A stretch of DNA of 64,000 nt from Chitinophagales bacterium (GTDB lineage: Bacteria > Bacteroidota > Bacteroidia > Chitinophagales > Chitinophagaceae): assembly GCA_026931325.1 (NCBI GenBank), contig JAIXLO010000140.1, forward strand, positions 46,512 through 110,511, in the 5' to 3' direction. The notes under the pieces are model-generated. The model did not search any database, was not told where the DNA came from, and was given only the letters and a program-made list of their open reading frames with translations. Below are positions 1 to 8,194 of this stretch, piece by piece; the stretch's first letter is position 1, and each line of letters starts with the position of its first letter. The position numbers and the translations under genes are program-made.

Positions 1-1
1 T

Positions 2-352
2 TTATACAGATTAGATTTATTCAGTTTTCAGGGATTTTATAAAGGACAATTAGTTAATTACAGCTTATTAATGTTAAGTGTATTAGTTGGTTGGGCTGTA
101 AAAGGAAAAAATTATTTACCAATAGGTATTAGTGCAATAGCAGCTTCAACTATATTTTTCCTATTATCAAACTTTAGTGTTTGGTATTCAGGCACAATGT
201 ATTCAAAAGACTTTAATGGTTTAATGCTATGTTATGAATATGCTTTACCATTTTATCGCAATGCAATAATTTCTACAATTATATTTTTGCCTATCATTTT
301 AGTTGCATATAACTATATAATAGAAGGAAAGAATAAATTAGTTTTAGGATAA
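2..352 (+). CDS. DUF6580-like membrane protein, 5' end outside window
   Basis: The frame is open from base 2 to the TAA at 350-352, so this is the C-terminal part of a gene that begins left of the window. An internal ATG lies at 71, but the in-frame codons before it look coding. The visible part has about three hydrophobic segments. Its pattern FFLLSNFSVW ... MYSKDFNGLMLCYEYALPFYRN resembles the DUF6580 family of small Bacteroidota integral membrane proteins (distant relatives of ECF transporter S components). The family has no settled function, and I recognise it by motif memory only. A strong terminator follows, separating it from the ribosomal cluster. Confidence 0.6.
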   Translation, partial: LYRLDLFSFQGFYKGQLVNYSLLMLSVLVGWAVKGKNYLPIGISAIAASTIFFLLSNFSVWYSGTMYSKDFNGLMLCYEYALPFYRNAIISTIIFLPIILVAYNYIIEGKNKLVLG

Positions 353-383
353 TTGTTTGAAAATAAAATACTTATATCATTTC

Positions 384-419
384 AACTGCTTTGTGTTGCT
401 GAACATAAAGCAGTTTTTA
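384..419 (+). terminator. intrinsic terminator after the DUF6580-like gene
   Basis: A 14-bp stem (384-397 with 402-415, one G-T wobble) closes a GCTG loop and is followed by a short T-run. It lies 32 nt after the stop codon and about 95 nt before the rpsJ promoter, so it isolates the ribosomal operon from upstream transcription. Confidence 0.75.
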
Positions 420-514
420 ATTTAATAAATATGCTATTTTTTAAAGTGAATTATTAAAATACCAACAGAGATTTCATAATTTTTTAGAAATTTCAAAAAA
501 TAATTTCAAAAAAA

Positions 515-547
515 CTTGGCACTTTAATATCAAAGCCCCTACCTTTG
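515..547 (+). promoter_or_regulatory. S10 operon promoter (Bacteroidota type)
   Basis: TACCTTTG at 540-547 matches the Bacteroidota -7 box TAnnTTTG. TTG at 516-518, 21 bp upstream, fits the -33 box. The predicted start near 551 gives a leader of about 26 nt that opens with a CCCAA/TTGGG hairpin (552-556 with 564-568) and runs into the rpsJ ATG. The same 21-bp spacing occurs at the fadN promoter. Confidence 0.65.
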
Positions 548-576
548 CAACCCCAACGGAAAATTGGGCTTTCATT

Positions 577-882
577 ATGTCTCAAAGAATTAGAATAAAA
601 TTACAAAGCTACGACCACAATTTAGTAGATAAATCTGCTGAAAGAATTGTGAAAACAGTACGTGGTACTGGTGCAGTAGTTACAGGACCAATTCCTTTAC
701 CTACACACAAAAAAATATTTACAGTATTACGTTCACCACACGTAAACAAAAAAAGTCGTGAACAATTCCAATTATGCACACATAAGCGTTTATTGGATAT
801 ATATACTTCTTCTTCAAGCACTGTAGATGCTTTAAGTAAATTAGATTTACCATCTGGTGTAGAAGTAGAAATAAAGGCATAA
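577..882 (+). CDS. rpsJ: 30S ribosomal protein S10 (uS10, NusE)
   Basis: Full-length 101-residue S10 with the conserved GPIPLPT segment at residues 37-43 and [13 protein letters not shown] at 52-64. S10 sits in the 30S head and, as NusE, pairs with NusB on boxA RNA in antitermination complexes. It is the first gene of the cluster and has its own promoter. The usual upstream neighbours rpsL-rpsG-fusA are absent. No Shine-Dalgarno is present, as expected for this phylum. It is followed by an unusually long structured gap before rplC that contains a boxA-like sequence. Confidence 0.98.
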   Translation: MSQRIRIKLQSYDHNLVDKSAERIVKTVRGTGAVVTGPIPLPTHKKIFTVLRSPHVNKKSREQFQLCTHKRLLDIYTSSSSTVDALSKLDLPSGVEVEIKA

Positions 883-1178
883 TGGCCAAATCGTTTTAAA
901 AACGAATAGTTCTTAAAAATAAATTACTCATCTCTCAATTCTATTAAAGAAAAGAAGAAAAGAGCTCTGAAAAAAATAAACAAACATCCAATTTCTTACT
1001 AAAGAAAAGGGATAAAAAATATAAACAAGCCCTTCGAGGTTTGTTTACTACTGGTACTTCCCTTCATAATTAATTTATGAAAACAAAGGAAAAGGTCAGC
1101 AGCAAACAAGGATTGAATTATGCAATTCATCAGCATAATGTCCTTAAAAACCTCAAAGTGGGCACAAACCACTAAAAG
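883..1178 (+). ncRNA. structured 296-nt gap between rpsJ and rplC, candidate cis-regulatory RNA
   Basis: No coding frame on the plus strand looks real here. The segment holds several inverted repeats. TCGTTT/AAACGA lies at 891-905. A 9-bp stem is at 1023-1031 with 1038-1046, with a TTCG-containing loop. A 7-bp stem is at 1063-1069 with 1075-1081. A 12-bp interrupted stem pairs 1108-1112 with 1141-1145 and 1117-1123 with 1133-1139. A 5-bp stem (1157-1161 with 1169-1173) ends 5 nt before the rplC ATG. A boxA-like AGTTCTTAAAAA lies at 908-919. That it is a regulatory RNA is inference; gaps elsewhere in the cluster are mostly 20-140 nt. Confidence 0.4.
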
Positions 1179-1796
1179 ATGAAAGGTATTATTGGAAAAA
1201 AAATTGGGATGACAAGCATCTTTGCTCCTGATGGCAAACAAACAGCTTGCACAATTATTGAAGTGGCTCCCAATGTTGTAACTCAAGTAAAAACCATTGA
1301 AACAGATGGTTATAATGCTGTTCAGTTAGCAGTTGGCGATAAAAAAGAAAAACATTCCACAAAAGCTGAAATAAATCACTTCGCAAAAGCCAGTACTTCG
1401 GCAAAACAATTTACAAAAGAATTTCGTGATTACTCAATAACCAAAAATATTGGTGAAACAGTTTCTGTTGAAATATTCCAAGAAGGTGAAAAAGTTGATG
1501 TAGTAGGCACATCAAAAGGAAAAGGCTTTCAGGGTGTTGTAAAACGTCATGGATTTGCTGGTGTTGGAGAAGCTTCACATGGTCAACATGATCGTCAAAG
1601 AGCACCAGGTTCTGTTGGTGGTTCTTCATATCCTTCAAGAGTATTCAAAGGAATGAGAATGGCAGGACGTATGGGGGGCGATAGAGTAAAAATGAAAGGT
1701 TTAAAAGTGTTAAAAGTTTTCCCTGAAAAAAATTATATACTTATTAGTGGTTCTGTTCCAGGACACAATAACTCAATAGTTTTAATTCAGAAATAA
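1179..1796 (+). CDS. rplC: 50S ribosomal protein L3 (uL3)
   Basis: 205 residues, full length for bacterial L3. The central [14 protein letters not shown] stretch is the conserved loop that reaches toward the peptidyl transferase centre, with the basic [18 protein letters not shown] block after it. L3 is an early assembly protein binding the 3' domain of 23S rRNA. The ATG follows a small hairpin by 5 nt. It is co-directional with rplD, 21 nt downstream. Confidence 0.98.
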   Translation: MKGIIGKKIGMTSIFAPDGKQTACTIIEVAPNVVTQVKTIETDGYNAVQLAVGDKKEKHSTKAEINHFAKASTSAKQFTKEFRDYSITKNIGETVSVEIFQEGEKVDVVGTSKGKGFQGVVKRHGFAGVGEASHGQHDRQRAPGSVGGSSYPSRVFKGMRMAGRMGGDRVKMKGLKVLKVFPEKNYILISGSVPGHNNSIVLIQK

Positions 1797-1817
1797 TCAC
1801 TCTTTAATTATTCAACA

Positions 1818-2453
1818 ATGCAAATAGATGTTTTAAATATAAAAGGTCAAAAAACAGGAAGAACAGTAGAGTTGCCAGAAGATATTTTTGGAATTGAACC
1901 TAATGACCATGTAATTTATTTAGCTGTTAAGCAATACTTATCTGCTCAACGTCAAGGAACTCATAAAGTAAAAACAAGAGCAGAAGTTCACGGTGCTAGT
2001 AGAAAATTACACAAACAAAAAGGAACTGGTGGTAGCCGTAAAGGTAATATTCGTAACCCATTATATAAAGGCGGTGGTACAATATTTGGACCAAAACCAC
2101 ATGGTTATACAATCAAACTAAATCGTAAAGTAAAGGACTTAGCAAAAATTTCTGCTTTAAGTTATAAAGCAAAGGAAAATGCAATAGTTGTTGTTGAAGA
2201 TATAACATTAGATACTCCTAAAACTAAATATATTGTAGAAGCAATGAATGCTTTAAGTGTAGCAAACAAAAAATCTATAATAGTATTACCAGAGTATAAT
2301 AATAATGTATATCTAAGCACTCGTAATATTCCAAATGTTGCAAGTTCCTTATACTTAGATTTAAATACTTATGAAATTATGAATGCTGATACCTTAGTTT
2401 TTACAGAAAGTGCTTTAAAAATATTTGAAAACTTTGAAGCAGTAGAAGCATAA
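1818..2453 (+). CDS. rplD: 50S ribosomal protein L4 (uL4)
   Basis: 211 residues. The extended basic loop GTHKVKTRAEVHGASRKLHKQKGTGGSRKGNIRNP lies around residues 47-82; it lines the peptide exit tunnel in known ribosomes. In E. coli, L4 represses the S10 operon through a leader upstream of rpsJ. Here the only large structured leader in the cluster lies after rpsJ, so if such control exists its site may have moved; this is inference. Confidence 0.98.
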   Translation: MQIDVLNIKGQKTGRTVELPEDIFGIEPNDHVIYLAVKQYLSAQRQGTHKVKTRAEVHGASRKLHKQKGTGGSRKGNIRNPLYKGGGTIFGPKPHGYTIKLNRKVKDLAKISALSYKAKENAIVVVEDITLDTPKTKYIVEAMNALSVANKKSIIVLPEYNNNVYLSTRNIPNVASSLYLDLNTYEIMNADTLVFTESALKIFENFEAVEA

Positions 2454-2491
2454 GTAAAACAGCAAAATTTTGAATTTTCAAATTGAATGAA

Positions 2492-2791
2492 ATGAAATTA
2501 ACAGAAGTATTAATAAAACCAATTTTAACCGAAAAAGCAAATACACAACAAGAAAAGTTGCATAGATATGCTTTTAAAGTAAATAAAAAAGCTAACAAGC
2601 TTGAAATAAAAAAAGCTGTTGAACAATTCTATGGAGTAACAGTAACTGACGTTAATACTGCTGTAGCTCCAGGAAAAAATAAAACTCGCTATACAAAAGA
2701 AGGATTTATACAAGGTAAAAAATCTTCTTATAAAAAAGCATTTGTAACATTAGCTGATGGAGAAACAATTGATTTATACGAAAACATTTAA
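2492..2791 (+). CDS. rplW: 50S ribosomal protein L23 (uL23)
   Basis: 99 residues from the ATG at 2492 (MKLTEVLIKPILTEKAN). An in-frame TTG at 2483 would add three residues, but L23 proteins normally begin close to the conserved IKPILTEK motif, so the ATG is preferred. L23 sits at the tunnel exit and docks trigger factor and SRP. The C-terminal half with the GVTVTDVNTAV and RYTKEGFIQGKKSSYKKA segments is complete. Confidence 0.96.
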   Translation: MKLTEVLIKPILTEKANTQQEKLHRYAFKVNKKANKLEIKKAVEQFYGVTVTDVNTAVAPGKNKTRYTKEGFIQGKKSSYKKAFVTLADGETIDLYENI

Positions 2792-2806
2792 TTATAAATT
2801 ATAGTT

Positions 2807-2827
2807 AACGAAGCTGAAAATTTCGTT
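2807..2827 (+). promoter_or_regulatory. hairpin in the rplW-rplB gap
   Basis: AACGAA (2807-2812) can pair with TTCGTT (2822-2827), closing a 9-nt loop, 17 nt before the rplB start. It is one of a series of gap hairpins in this cluster. A 6-bp stem alone is weak evidence. Confidence 0.3.
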
Positions 2828-2843
2828 GTAAAAAAAATAAGAT

Positions 2844-3683
2844 ATGGCATTAAAAAAATATAAACCAATTACCGCAGGAACTCGTTGGAAAATTGGTAAT
2901 GCTTATGCAGAACTTACTACTAATAAACCAGAAAAAAGTTTATTAGAACCAAAAAAGAAAACAGGTGGACGTAATGCTCAAGGTCGTCGTTCAATGAGAT
3001 ATATTGGTGGCGGACATAAAAAACACTATCGTATTATAGATTTCAAACGTAATAAGCATGGTGTTGAAGCCACTGTTGTTTCAATTGAATACGATCCAAA
3101 CCGTACAGCATTTATTGCTTTACTAAATTATGCTGATGGTGAAAAAAGATATATTATAGCACCACAAGGATTACAAGTAGGCACTAAAATAATTAGTGGT
3201 GAAGCTGTTGCACCAGAAATAGGTAACACACTTCAAATGAAGAATATGCCTTTAGGTACTATGATTCATAATATAGAAATGCAACCTGGTCAAGGAGGTA
3301 AATTAGTAAGAAGTGCTGGTTCTTCAGCTCAATTAACAGGTAAAGAAGAAAAATATGCAGTTCTTAAAATGCCAAGTGGCGAATTAAGAAAAATATTAGT
3401 TAACTGTTATGCAACTGTTGGTGTAGTTTCTAATAGCGATCATAGTTTACAAACTTTTGGTAAAGCAGGAGCTAAAAGATGGAGAGGTATTCGCCCAAGA
3501 GTAAGAGGTGTTGCTATGAACCCTGTAGATCACCCAATGGGTGGTGGCGAAGGAAGAGCATCTGGAGGTCATCCACGTAGTAGAACAGGTAAATATGCTA
3601 AAGGCGAAAAAACAAGAACAAAAGGAAAAGGCAGCGATAAACTAATTCTTCAACGCCGTGATGGTAAAAAATTGACTCAATAA
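2844..3683 (+). CDS. rplB: 50S ribosomal protein L2 (uL2)
   Basis: 279 residues. The C-terminal signature reads [19 protein letters not shown], the loop that approaches the peptidyl transferase centre. The N-terminal RNA-binding part with [22 protein letters not shown] is present, and the basic C-terminal tail [19 protein letters not shown] is complete. L2 is needed for subunit association and 23S folding. It sits in the standard position between rplW and rpsS. Confidence 0.98.
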   Translation: MALKKYKPITAGTRWKIGNAYAELTTNKPEKSLLEPKKKTGGRNAQGRRSMRYIGGGHKKHYRIIDFKRNKHGVEATVVSIEYDPNRTAFIALLNYADGEKRYIIAPQGLQVGTKIISGEAVAPEIGNTLQMKNMPLGTMIHNIEMQPGQGGKLVRSAGSSAQLTGKEEKYAVLKMPSGELRKILVNCYATVGVVSNSDHSLQTFGKAGAKRWRGIRPRVRGVAMNPVDHPMGGGEGRASGGHPRSRTGKYAKGEKTRTKGKGSDKLILQRRDGKKLTQ

Positions 3684-3703
3684 AAAAATTAATAGTTAAA
3701 ATA

Positions 3704-3722
3704 TTTTCGAATACATCGAAAA
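3704..3722 (+). promoter_or_regulatory. hairpin in the rplB-rpsS gap
   Basis: TTTTCGA (3704-3710) and TCGAAAA (3716-3722) form a perfect 7-bp stem with a 5-nt loop, 26 nt before the rpsS ATG. There is no T-run, so it is not a classical terminator. Confidence 0.35.
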
Positions 3723-3748
3723 AAATAAACGAAAATTAAAAATAAAAT

Positions 3749-4018
3749 ATGGCTCGTTCAATAAAAAAAGGACCTTATGTAGATACTAATTTAGAAGAAA
3801 AAATTCTTAGTATAAACGAAGGAAAAACTAAAAAAAGCGTTATAAAAACTTGGAGTCGTCGTAGTACAATTACTCCTGATTTTGTAGGGCACACTTTTGC
3901 AGTTCATAATGGAAATAAATTTATACCTGTGTATGTAACTGAATTTATGGTAGGACATAAATTAGGAGAATTTGCACCAACCAGACATTTCAAAGCACAC
4001 TCAGGAAACAAACAATAA
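3749..4018 (+). CDS. rpsS: 30S ribosomal protein S19 (uS19)
   Basis: 89 residues, the usual length. It begins [12 protein letters not shown] and carries the signature [23 protein letters not shown] followed by FVPVYVT-like and [11 protein letters not shown] segments. S19 binds the 30S head together with S13. The rpsM gene for S13 is not in this window. Confidence 0.98.
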   Translation: MARSIKKGPYVDTNLEEKILSINEGKTKKSVIKTWSRRSTITPDFVGHTFAVHNGNKFIPVYVTEFMVGHKLGEFAPTRHFKAHSGNKQ

Positions 4019-4038
4019 AAATTGATTTAACAATTAAA

Positions 4039-4083
4039 GAATATTAATAGATTAATTAATCAAAAAATTAAAACTTAATATTC
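4039..4083 (+). promoter_or_regulatory. long-range hairpin in the rpsS-rplV gap
   Basis: GAATATTAA (4039-4047) pairs perfectly with TTAATATTC (4075-4083). Inside lies the self-complementary GATTAATTAATC (4050-4061). The outer stem closes 15 nt before the rplV ATG. The arms are AT-only apart from the terminal G-C pair, so chance is possible. Confidence 0.35.
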
Positions 4084-4098
4084 CTAATAAAAAATAAA

Positions 4099-4440
4099 AT
4101 GGAAGCAATAGCTAAATTAAAAAACTATCCAACCGGTCCACGCAAAATGCGTTTATTGGCTGATGTTATTAGAGGAATGGAAGTGGAAAAAGCTTTGGCT
4201 ATACTAGAGTTTCATCCACAACACAATGCTACACCTTTAGCAAAATTACTAAAAAGTGCTATCAATAATTGGGAGCAAAAAAATAACAATGCTAGTGCTG
4301 CAGATAGTGGATTAATGGTAAAAACTATTTATGTAGATGGTGGTCGTACTATTAAAAGAATGAGACCAGCACCTCAAGGTCGTGGATATAGAATTAGAAA
4401 ACGCAGTAATCACGTAACAATAATTGTAGATACTAAATAA
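4099..4440 (+). CDS. rplV: 50S ribosomal protein L22 (uL22)
   Basis: 113 residues. The conserved N-terminal [24 protein letters not shown] and the C-terminal tunnel beta-hairpin region [26 protein letters not shown] are both present. The hairpin lines the exit tunnel near the macrolide site. The gene is separated from rpsC by an 82-nt gap that contains the strongest hairpin in this cluster. Confidence 0.98.
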   Translation: MEAIAKLKNYPTGPRKMRLLADVIRGMEVEKALAILEFHPQHNATPLAKLLKSAINNWEQKNNNASAADSGLMVKTIYVDGGRTIKRMRPAPQGRGYRIRKRSNHVTIIVDTK

Positions 4441-4453
4441 ACAAATAATAAAC

Positions 4454-4502
4454 TTCAAATTTTATTTCTTAGAAATAAAGTTTGAAATCCGAGTATATCG
4501 GA
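4454..4502 (+). promoter_or_regulatory. 15-bp hairpin plus small hairpin in the rplV-rpsC gap
   Basis: Bases 4454-4468 pair with 4472-4486 in an uninterrupted 15-bp stem (one T-G wobble) with a 3-nt loop TTA. A second 5-bp stem TCCGA/TCGGA follows (4488-4492 with 4498-4502). There is no T-run, and rpsC starts 20 nt later. A stem this long is unlikely to be chance. It could stabilise or divide the polycistronic mRNA. Confidence 0.55.
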
Positions 4503-4522
4503 TTGAATTTTAAAAAAATAAT

Positions 4523-5254
4523 ATGGGTCAAAAAGCAAATCCAATTGGCAACAGATTAGGCATCATCCGCGGATGGGAAAGTAATTGGTACGGCAATAAA
4601 AAAGACTTTGCTGGAAAATTAGTTGAAGACAATAAACTCCGCACCTATCTTCATGCTCGTATCAGTAAAGGTGGTATAGCTCGTATAGTTATTGAAAGAA
4701 CTCTTGGTAAACTAATTGTTACAATACATACCAGCAAACCAGGAATTATTATTGGAAAAGAAGGGAAAGAAGTAGATCGAATAAAAGAAGAGTTAAAGAA
4801 ATTAACTGGTAAGGAAGATGTTCAAATAAACATTTTAGAAATTCGCCGCCCTGAATTAGATGCTCAAATTGTGGCTGATACTATAGCTCGTCAAATTGAA
4901 AATCGCATCAATTTCAAAAGAGCTACTAAAATGGCTATTGCTTCTACACTTCGTATGGGTGCAGAAGGAATAAAAGTAAAACTTAGTGGTCGTTTAGGTG
5001 GCGCAGAAATTGCACGAAGTGAAGAGTTTAAACAAGGTCGTACTCCATTACATACATTTCGTATGGATATAGATTATGCAAGTGTTTTTGCTCAAACAGT
5101 ATATGGAAAAATAGGAATAAAAGTATGGATATGTAAAGGTGAAGTATTAGGAAAACGTGATTTGAATCCAAACTTTACTGGCAGTAAAAATGAAGGAAAC
5201 GAGAGAAGAGAAAGAAGAGGAGCAGAAAGAAGAGGAGGAAGAGGAAGAAACTAA
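4523..5254 (+). CDS. rpsC: 30S ribosomal protein S3 (uS3)
   Basis: 243 residues. It has the N-terminal domain with [14 protein letters not shown], a type II KH domain with the GxxG loop in [20 protein letters not shown] (around residues 72-91), and the C-terminal domain with [25 protein letters not shown] low-complexity Arg/Glu/Gly-rich tail (residues about 222-243) extends beyond the core. S3 lies at the mRNA entry channel and contributes to helicase activity. Confidence 0.98.
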   Translation: MGQKANPIGNRLGIIRGWESNWYGNKKDFAGKLVEDNKLRTYLHARISKGGIARIVIERTLGKLIVTIHTSKPGIIIGKEGKEVDRIKEELKKLTGKEDVQINILEIRRPELDAQIVADTIARQIENRINFKRATKMAIASTLRMGAEGIKVKLSGRLGGAEIARSEEFKQGRTPLHTFRMDIDYASVFAQTVYGKIGIKVWICKGEVLGKRDLNPNFTGSKNEGNERRERRGAERRGGRGRN

Positions 5255-5340
5255 TATATGAAAGTAATTAATGATTCTTACAACATAATATTGAAAATCT
5301 TAAACTTTCAGAATTATTAAAAAATCAAATTAATTAAGAA

Positions 5341-5760
5341 ATGTTACAGCCTAAAAGAAGTAAACATAGAAAACAACAAAAAGGACGCATACGTGAAGTG
5401 GCTAAACGTGGCACTTCTATATCTTTTGGCTCTTATGCACTAAAAGCTTTAGAACCAATTTGGTTAACTAATAGACAAATAGAAGCAGCTCGTCAAAGTA
5501 TGACACGTGCTATGAAACGTGAAGGAAATGTATGGATTAGAGTATTCCCTGATAAAATAATTACTCGTAAACCAGCAGAAGTAAGAATGGGTAAAGGTAA
5601 AGGTAATCCAGAATTTTGGGCAGCTGTAGTAGAACCAGGACGTATCATATTTGAAATTGATGGAGTATCTGAAACAGTAGCAAAAGAAGCTATTAGTTTA
5701 GCGTCTCAAAAATTACCAATTAAAACAAAGTTTGTAGTAAGAAGAGACTTACAAGCATAA
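5341..5760 (+). CDS. rplP: 50S ribosomal protein L16 (uL16)
   Basis: 139 residues, standard length. It begins [16 protein letters not shown] and contains the conserved [28 protein letters not shown] block. L16 binds near the A site and is a late assembly protein. Rpl16-rpmC spacing is 19 nt, consistent with one transcript. Confidence 0.98.
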   Translation: MLQPKRSKHRKQQKGRIREVAKRGTSISFGSYALKALEPIWLTNRQIEAARQSMTRAMKREGNVWIRVFPDKIITRKPAEVRMGKGKGNPEFWAAVVEPGRIIFEIDGVSETVAKEAISLASQKLPIKTKFVVRRDLQA

Positions 5761-5779
5761 ATTAAAATAGAACTAAGTT

Positions 5780-5992
5780 ATGGCAACTAAGAAATTTGAT
5801 TTTAATAAAAGCATCAGAGAAATCAGCGAGTCAGATTTACAAGCTCGTATAACAGAAGATACACTTCGTTTAAAGAAACTTGAATTTGCACACGCAATCT
5901 CTCCATTAGAAAATCCAATGACAATTCGTGGATTAAGAAGAGATATTGCAAGATTAAAAACTGAATTAAGAAAAAGAAGTTTGGTAAAATAA
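5780..5992 (+). CDS. rpmC: 50S ribosomal protein L29 (uL29)
   Basis: 70 residues forming two predicted helices. The family core is KLEFAHAISPLENPMTIRGLRRDIARLKTELRKR. L29 sits at the tunnel exit beside L23. It has the usual position between rplP and rpsQ. Confidence 0.96.
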   Translation: MATKKFDFNKSIREISESDLQARITEDTLRLKKLEFAHAISPLENPMTIRGLRRDIARLKTELRKRSLVK

Positions 5993-6056
5993 AATCAAAC
6001 AATAAAATTAAATTTAGCCTTTTAAAAATAAGGCATAAAAGCTAAAAGCTTAAACA

Positions 6057-6314
6057 ATGGTTGAAAGAAATTTACGTAAAACAAGAATTGGGGTTGTTAC
6101 CAGCAACAAAATGGAAAAAACAGTAACAGTTGCAGTAGAAAGAAAAGTAAAACACCCTATATATGGTAAGTTCGTAAAAAAGACTACCAAATTCCATGCA
6201 CATGACGAAAAAAATGAATGTACAATTGGAGATATTGTAAAAATAATGGAAACAAGACCACTCAGTAAAACTAAGCGTTGGCGTTTGGTAGAAGTAGTAG
6301 AAAAAGCTAAATAA
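6057..6314 (+). CDS. rpsQ: 30S ribosomal protein S17 (uS17)
   Basis: 85 residues, an OB-fold protein with [42 protein letters not shown] and the terminal [20 protein letters not shown]17 binds helix 11 of 16S rRNA early in assembly. The start ATG follows an A-rich stretch. Confidence 0.97.
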   Translation: MVERNLRKTRIGVVTSNKMEKTVTVAVERKVKHPIYGKFVKKTTKFHAHDEKNECTIGDIVKIMETRPLSKTKRWRLVEVVEKAK

Positions 6315-6324
6315 AAGCCACCTA

Positions 6325-6343
6325 ATCTTTTTAATAAAAAGAT
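6325..6343 (+). promoter_or_regulatory. hairpin in the rpsQ-rplN gap
   Basis: ATCTTTTT (6325-6332) and AAAAAGAT (6336-6343) form a perfect 8-bp stem with a 3-nt loop, about 10 nt after the rpsQ stop. It lies upstream of the unusual ribosome-binding region of rplN. Confidence 0.35.
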
Positions 6344-6392
6344 AAAGGGAAAATAAAATTATAGAAATTTTAAATTTTTAAAACAAACAAAA

Positions 6393-6415
6393 CTCCTCAT
6401 AAGAGGGCAGGGAGG
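6393..6415 (+). promoter_or_regulatory. Shine-Dalgarno of rplN with an anti-SD arm that can hide it
   Basis: GGGAGG at 6410-6415 sits 5 nt before the rplN ATG, a near-perfect Shine-Dalgarno in a window where almost no gene has one. CTCCT at 6393-6397 can pair with GGGAG (6410-6414). The alternative stem CCTC (6395-6398) with GAGG (6403-6406) would leave the SD free. The two pairings are mutually exclusive. A translational switch is inference. Confidence 0.5.
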
Positions 6416-6420
6416 CTAAA

Positions 6421-6789
6421 ATGATTCAGCAAGAAAGTAGGCTAAATGTAGCTGATAATAGTGGAGCAAAAGAAGTACTTTGTATTAAAGTATTAGGAAA
6501 TAGTGGACAAGATTATGCAAAAATTGGCGACAAAATAGTTGTAACAGTAAAAGATGCTATACCAGCAGGTGGTATAAAAAAAGGTACAATTTCAAAAGCT
6601 GTTATTGTACGTACAAAAAACAAATTACGCCGTAAAGATGGCTCTTACATTCGTTTTGATGATAATGCTGTAGTATTATTAAACAATACAGATGAGCCAA
6701 GAGGCACACGTATTTTTGGACCAGTTGCTAGAGAATTACGTGATAAAGGATATATGAAGATTATTTCATTAGCTCCAGAAGTGCTATAA
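6421..6789 (+). CDS. rplN: 50S ribosomal protein L14 (uL14)
   Basis: 122 residues, exact family length. Motifs include [26 protein letters not shown] and the C-terminal [25 protein letters not shown]14 contacts 16S helix 44 across the subunit interface and is the binding site of the silencing factor RsfS. Unlike its neighbours it is preceded by a canonical Shine-Dalgarno (6410-6415), which marks it as a possible internal control point. Confidence 0.98.
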   Translation: MIQQESRLNVADNSGAKEVLCIKVLGNSGQDYAKIGDKIVVTVKDAIPAGGIKKGTISKAVIVRTKNKLRRKDGSYIRFDDNAVVLLNNTDEPRGTRIFGPVARELRDKGYMKIISLAPEVL

Positions 6790-6847
6790 AAAAATTAGAA
6801 GATAATCAACTAATAGAGCATAAAGCTTATAGTTAAAAGTTAAAAAA

Positions 6848-7183
6848 ATGAGTACAAGATTCAAACCAAAATTTAACATCAAAAAAGGCGATACAGTAGT
6901 TGTTATTGCTGGTGATGATAAAGATTTGAAAAAGCCACGTAAAGTGCTTCAAGTTATATTAGATAAAGGCCGTGTATTAGTAGAAGGTGTAAATATTGTA
7001 ACAAAGCATACCAAACCTTCTGCACAAAACACAAAAGGTGGTATAGTTAAAAAAGAAGCTCCAATACATATTTCAAATGTTATGTTGTGGGATGCTAAAA
7101 AACATACACCAACAAAAGTAAAACGTACAAGAGAAAATGGAAAATTAGTACGTATTTCTAAAAAAAGCGGAGAAGTAATTTAA
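6848..7183 (+). CDS. rplX: 50S ribosomal protein L24 (uL24)
   Basis: 111 residues with an N-terminal KOW motif (KKGDTVVVIAGDDKDLKKPRKVLQVILDKGRVLVEGVNIV, about residues 11-50). The GGIVKKEAPIHISNVMLWD segment is conserved. L24 is an assembly initiator bound to the 5' end of 23S rRNA. It is followed by rplE after 26 nt. Confidence 0.97.
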   Translation: MSTRFKPKFNIKKGDTVVVIAGDDKDLKKPRKVLQVILDKGRVLVEGVNIVTKHTKPSAQNTKGGIVKKEAPIHISNVMLWDAKKHTPTKVKRTRENGKLVRISKKSGEVI

Positions 7184-7209
7184 TAACCCGTTTGAAAAAT
7201 TAAAAAATT

Positions 7210-7785
7210 ATGAGTACTACAAAATATATACCTCGTTTAGCAAGTAAGTATAGAAATGAAGTTGTACCTGCTTTAGTAAAAAAGTTTTCTTATAAATCTA
7301 TAATGCAAGCACCTAAGTTAGAGAAAATTTGCATCAACCGTGGCGTAAATGGAGCTGTAAATGACAAAAAATTAATAGACATAGCTATAAGCGAACTAGA
7401 ACAAATAACAGGTCAAAAAGCTATCCCTACTTTAAGTAAAAAAGATATTTCAAACTTTAAATTACGTAAAGGAATGCCTATTGGAGCAAAAGTTACTTTA
7501 CGCGGTGAGAAAATGTATGAATTTTTAGATAGATTAGTTTCTGTTGCATTACCTCGTGTACGTGATTTTAAAGGAATAAGTGATAAAGCATTTGATGGTC
7601 GTGGTAATTATACATTGGGAATTACAGAGCAAATTATCTTTCCTGAAATAGATATTGATAAAGTAAATAAAATTACAGGAATGGATATAACTTTTGTTAC
7701 ATCAGCTCAAACAAATAAAGAAGCTTATGAACTTTTAAAAGAGTTAGGTTTACCATTTAAAAATGCAAATAAATCTAATAACTAA
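7210..7785 (+). CDS. rplE: 50S ribosomal protein L5 (uL5)
   Basis: 191 residues. Core segments [66 protein letters not shown] and the later [23 protein letters not shown] are typical. L5 binds 5S rRNA with L18. A short Lys/Asn-rich tail extends the protein slightly beyond the E. coli length. Confidence 0.97.
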   Translation: MSTTKYIPRLASKYRNEVVPALVKKFSYKSIMQAPKLEKICINRGVNGAVNDKKLIDIAISELEQITGQKAIPTLSKKDISNFKLRKGMPIGAKVTLRGEKMYEFLDRLVSVALPRVRDFKGISDKAFDGRGNYTLGITEQIIFPEIDIDKVNKITGMDITFVTSAQTNKEAYELLKELGLPFKNANKSNN

Positions 7786-7797
7786 ATAAAAAATTTA

Positions 7798-7825
7798 TTA
7801 TAGCAAATAATAAAGTTTGTTATAA
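7798..7825 (+). promoter_or_regulatory. hairpin in the rplE-rpsN gap
   Basis: TTATAGCAAA (7798-7807) pairs with TTTGTTATAA (7816-7825), 10 bp with one G-T wobble and an 8-nt loop, 27 nt before rpsN. Confidence 0.4.
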
Positions 7826-7852
7826 AATAATATAAACAGAAATAAAAACAAT

Positions 7853-8122
7853 ATGTCAAAAAAATCTATTGTTGCCCGTCAAGCTAAACGTGAAGCATTG
7901 GTAGCAAAATATGCAGAAAAAAGAGCAGCATTAAAAGCAGCAGGTGATTATGCAGCTTTAGACAAACTACCAAAAAATGCATCTCCAGTAAGACTAAAAA
8001 ATCGTTGTCAGCTTACTGGTCGTCCTAAAGGCTATATCAGATATTTTGGAATATCAAGATTAGTATTTAGAGATATGGCTTTAAGTGGTAAAATACCAGG
8101 AGTTAAAAAAGCAAGCTGGTAA
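7853..8122 (+). CDS. rpsN: 30S ribosomal protein S14 (uS14), zinc-free form
   Basis: 89 residues with [43 protein letters not shown] at the C-terminus. Only one cysteine is present and the two CxxC pairs of the short zinc-binding form are missing. It is therefore the long zinc-independent type. S14 binds the 30S head. Confidence 0.97.
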   Translation: MSKKSIVARQAKREALVAKYAEKRAALKAAGDYAALDKLPKNASPVRLKNRCQLTGRPKGYIRYFGISRLVFRDMALSGKIPGVKKASW

Positions 8123-8131
8123 AAAAATATG

Positions 8132-8151
8132 TTTTCGTTGAATAACGAAAA
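8132..8151 (+). promoter_or_regulatory. hairpin in the rpsN-rpsH gap
   Basis: TTTTCGTT (8132-8139) and AACGAAAA (8144-8151) form a perfect 8-bp stem with a GAAT loop, 9 nt after the rpsN stop and 43 nt before rpsH. No T-run follows. Confidence 0.4.
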
Positions 8152-8194
8152 TAATTGAAAACAATATTTAAGAACTGAATTAATTTAATAAAAA

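Noticed and set aside
533-571. AAGCCC/GGGCTT inverted repeat around the rpsJ promoter
   Set aside because: The left arm lies upstream of the predicted transcript start, so it cannot form an RNA hairpin; as a DNA operator it is too short to support alone.
999-1286. 95-residue minus-strand ORF across the rpsJ-rplC gap and the start of rplC
   Set aside because: It overlaps the certain rplC coding frame and has no recognisable family; open antisense frames are common in AT-rich DNA with these codons.
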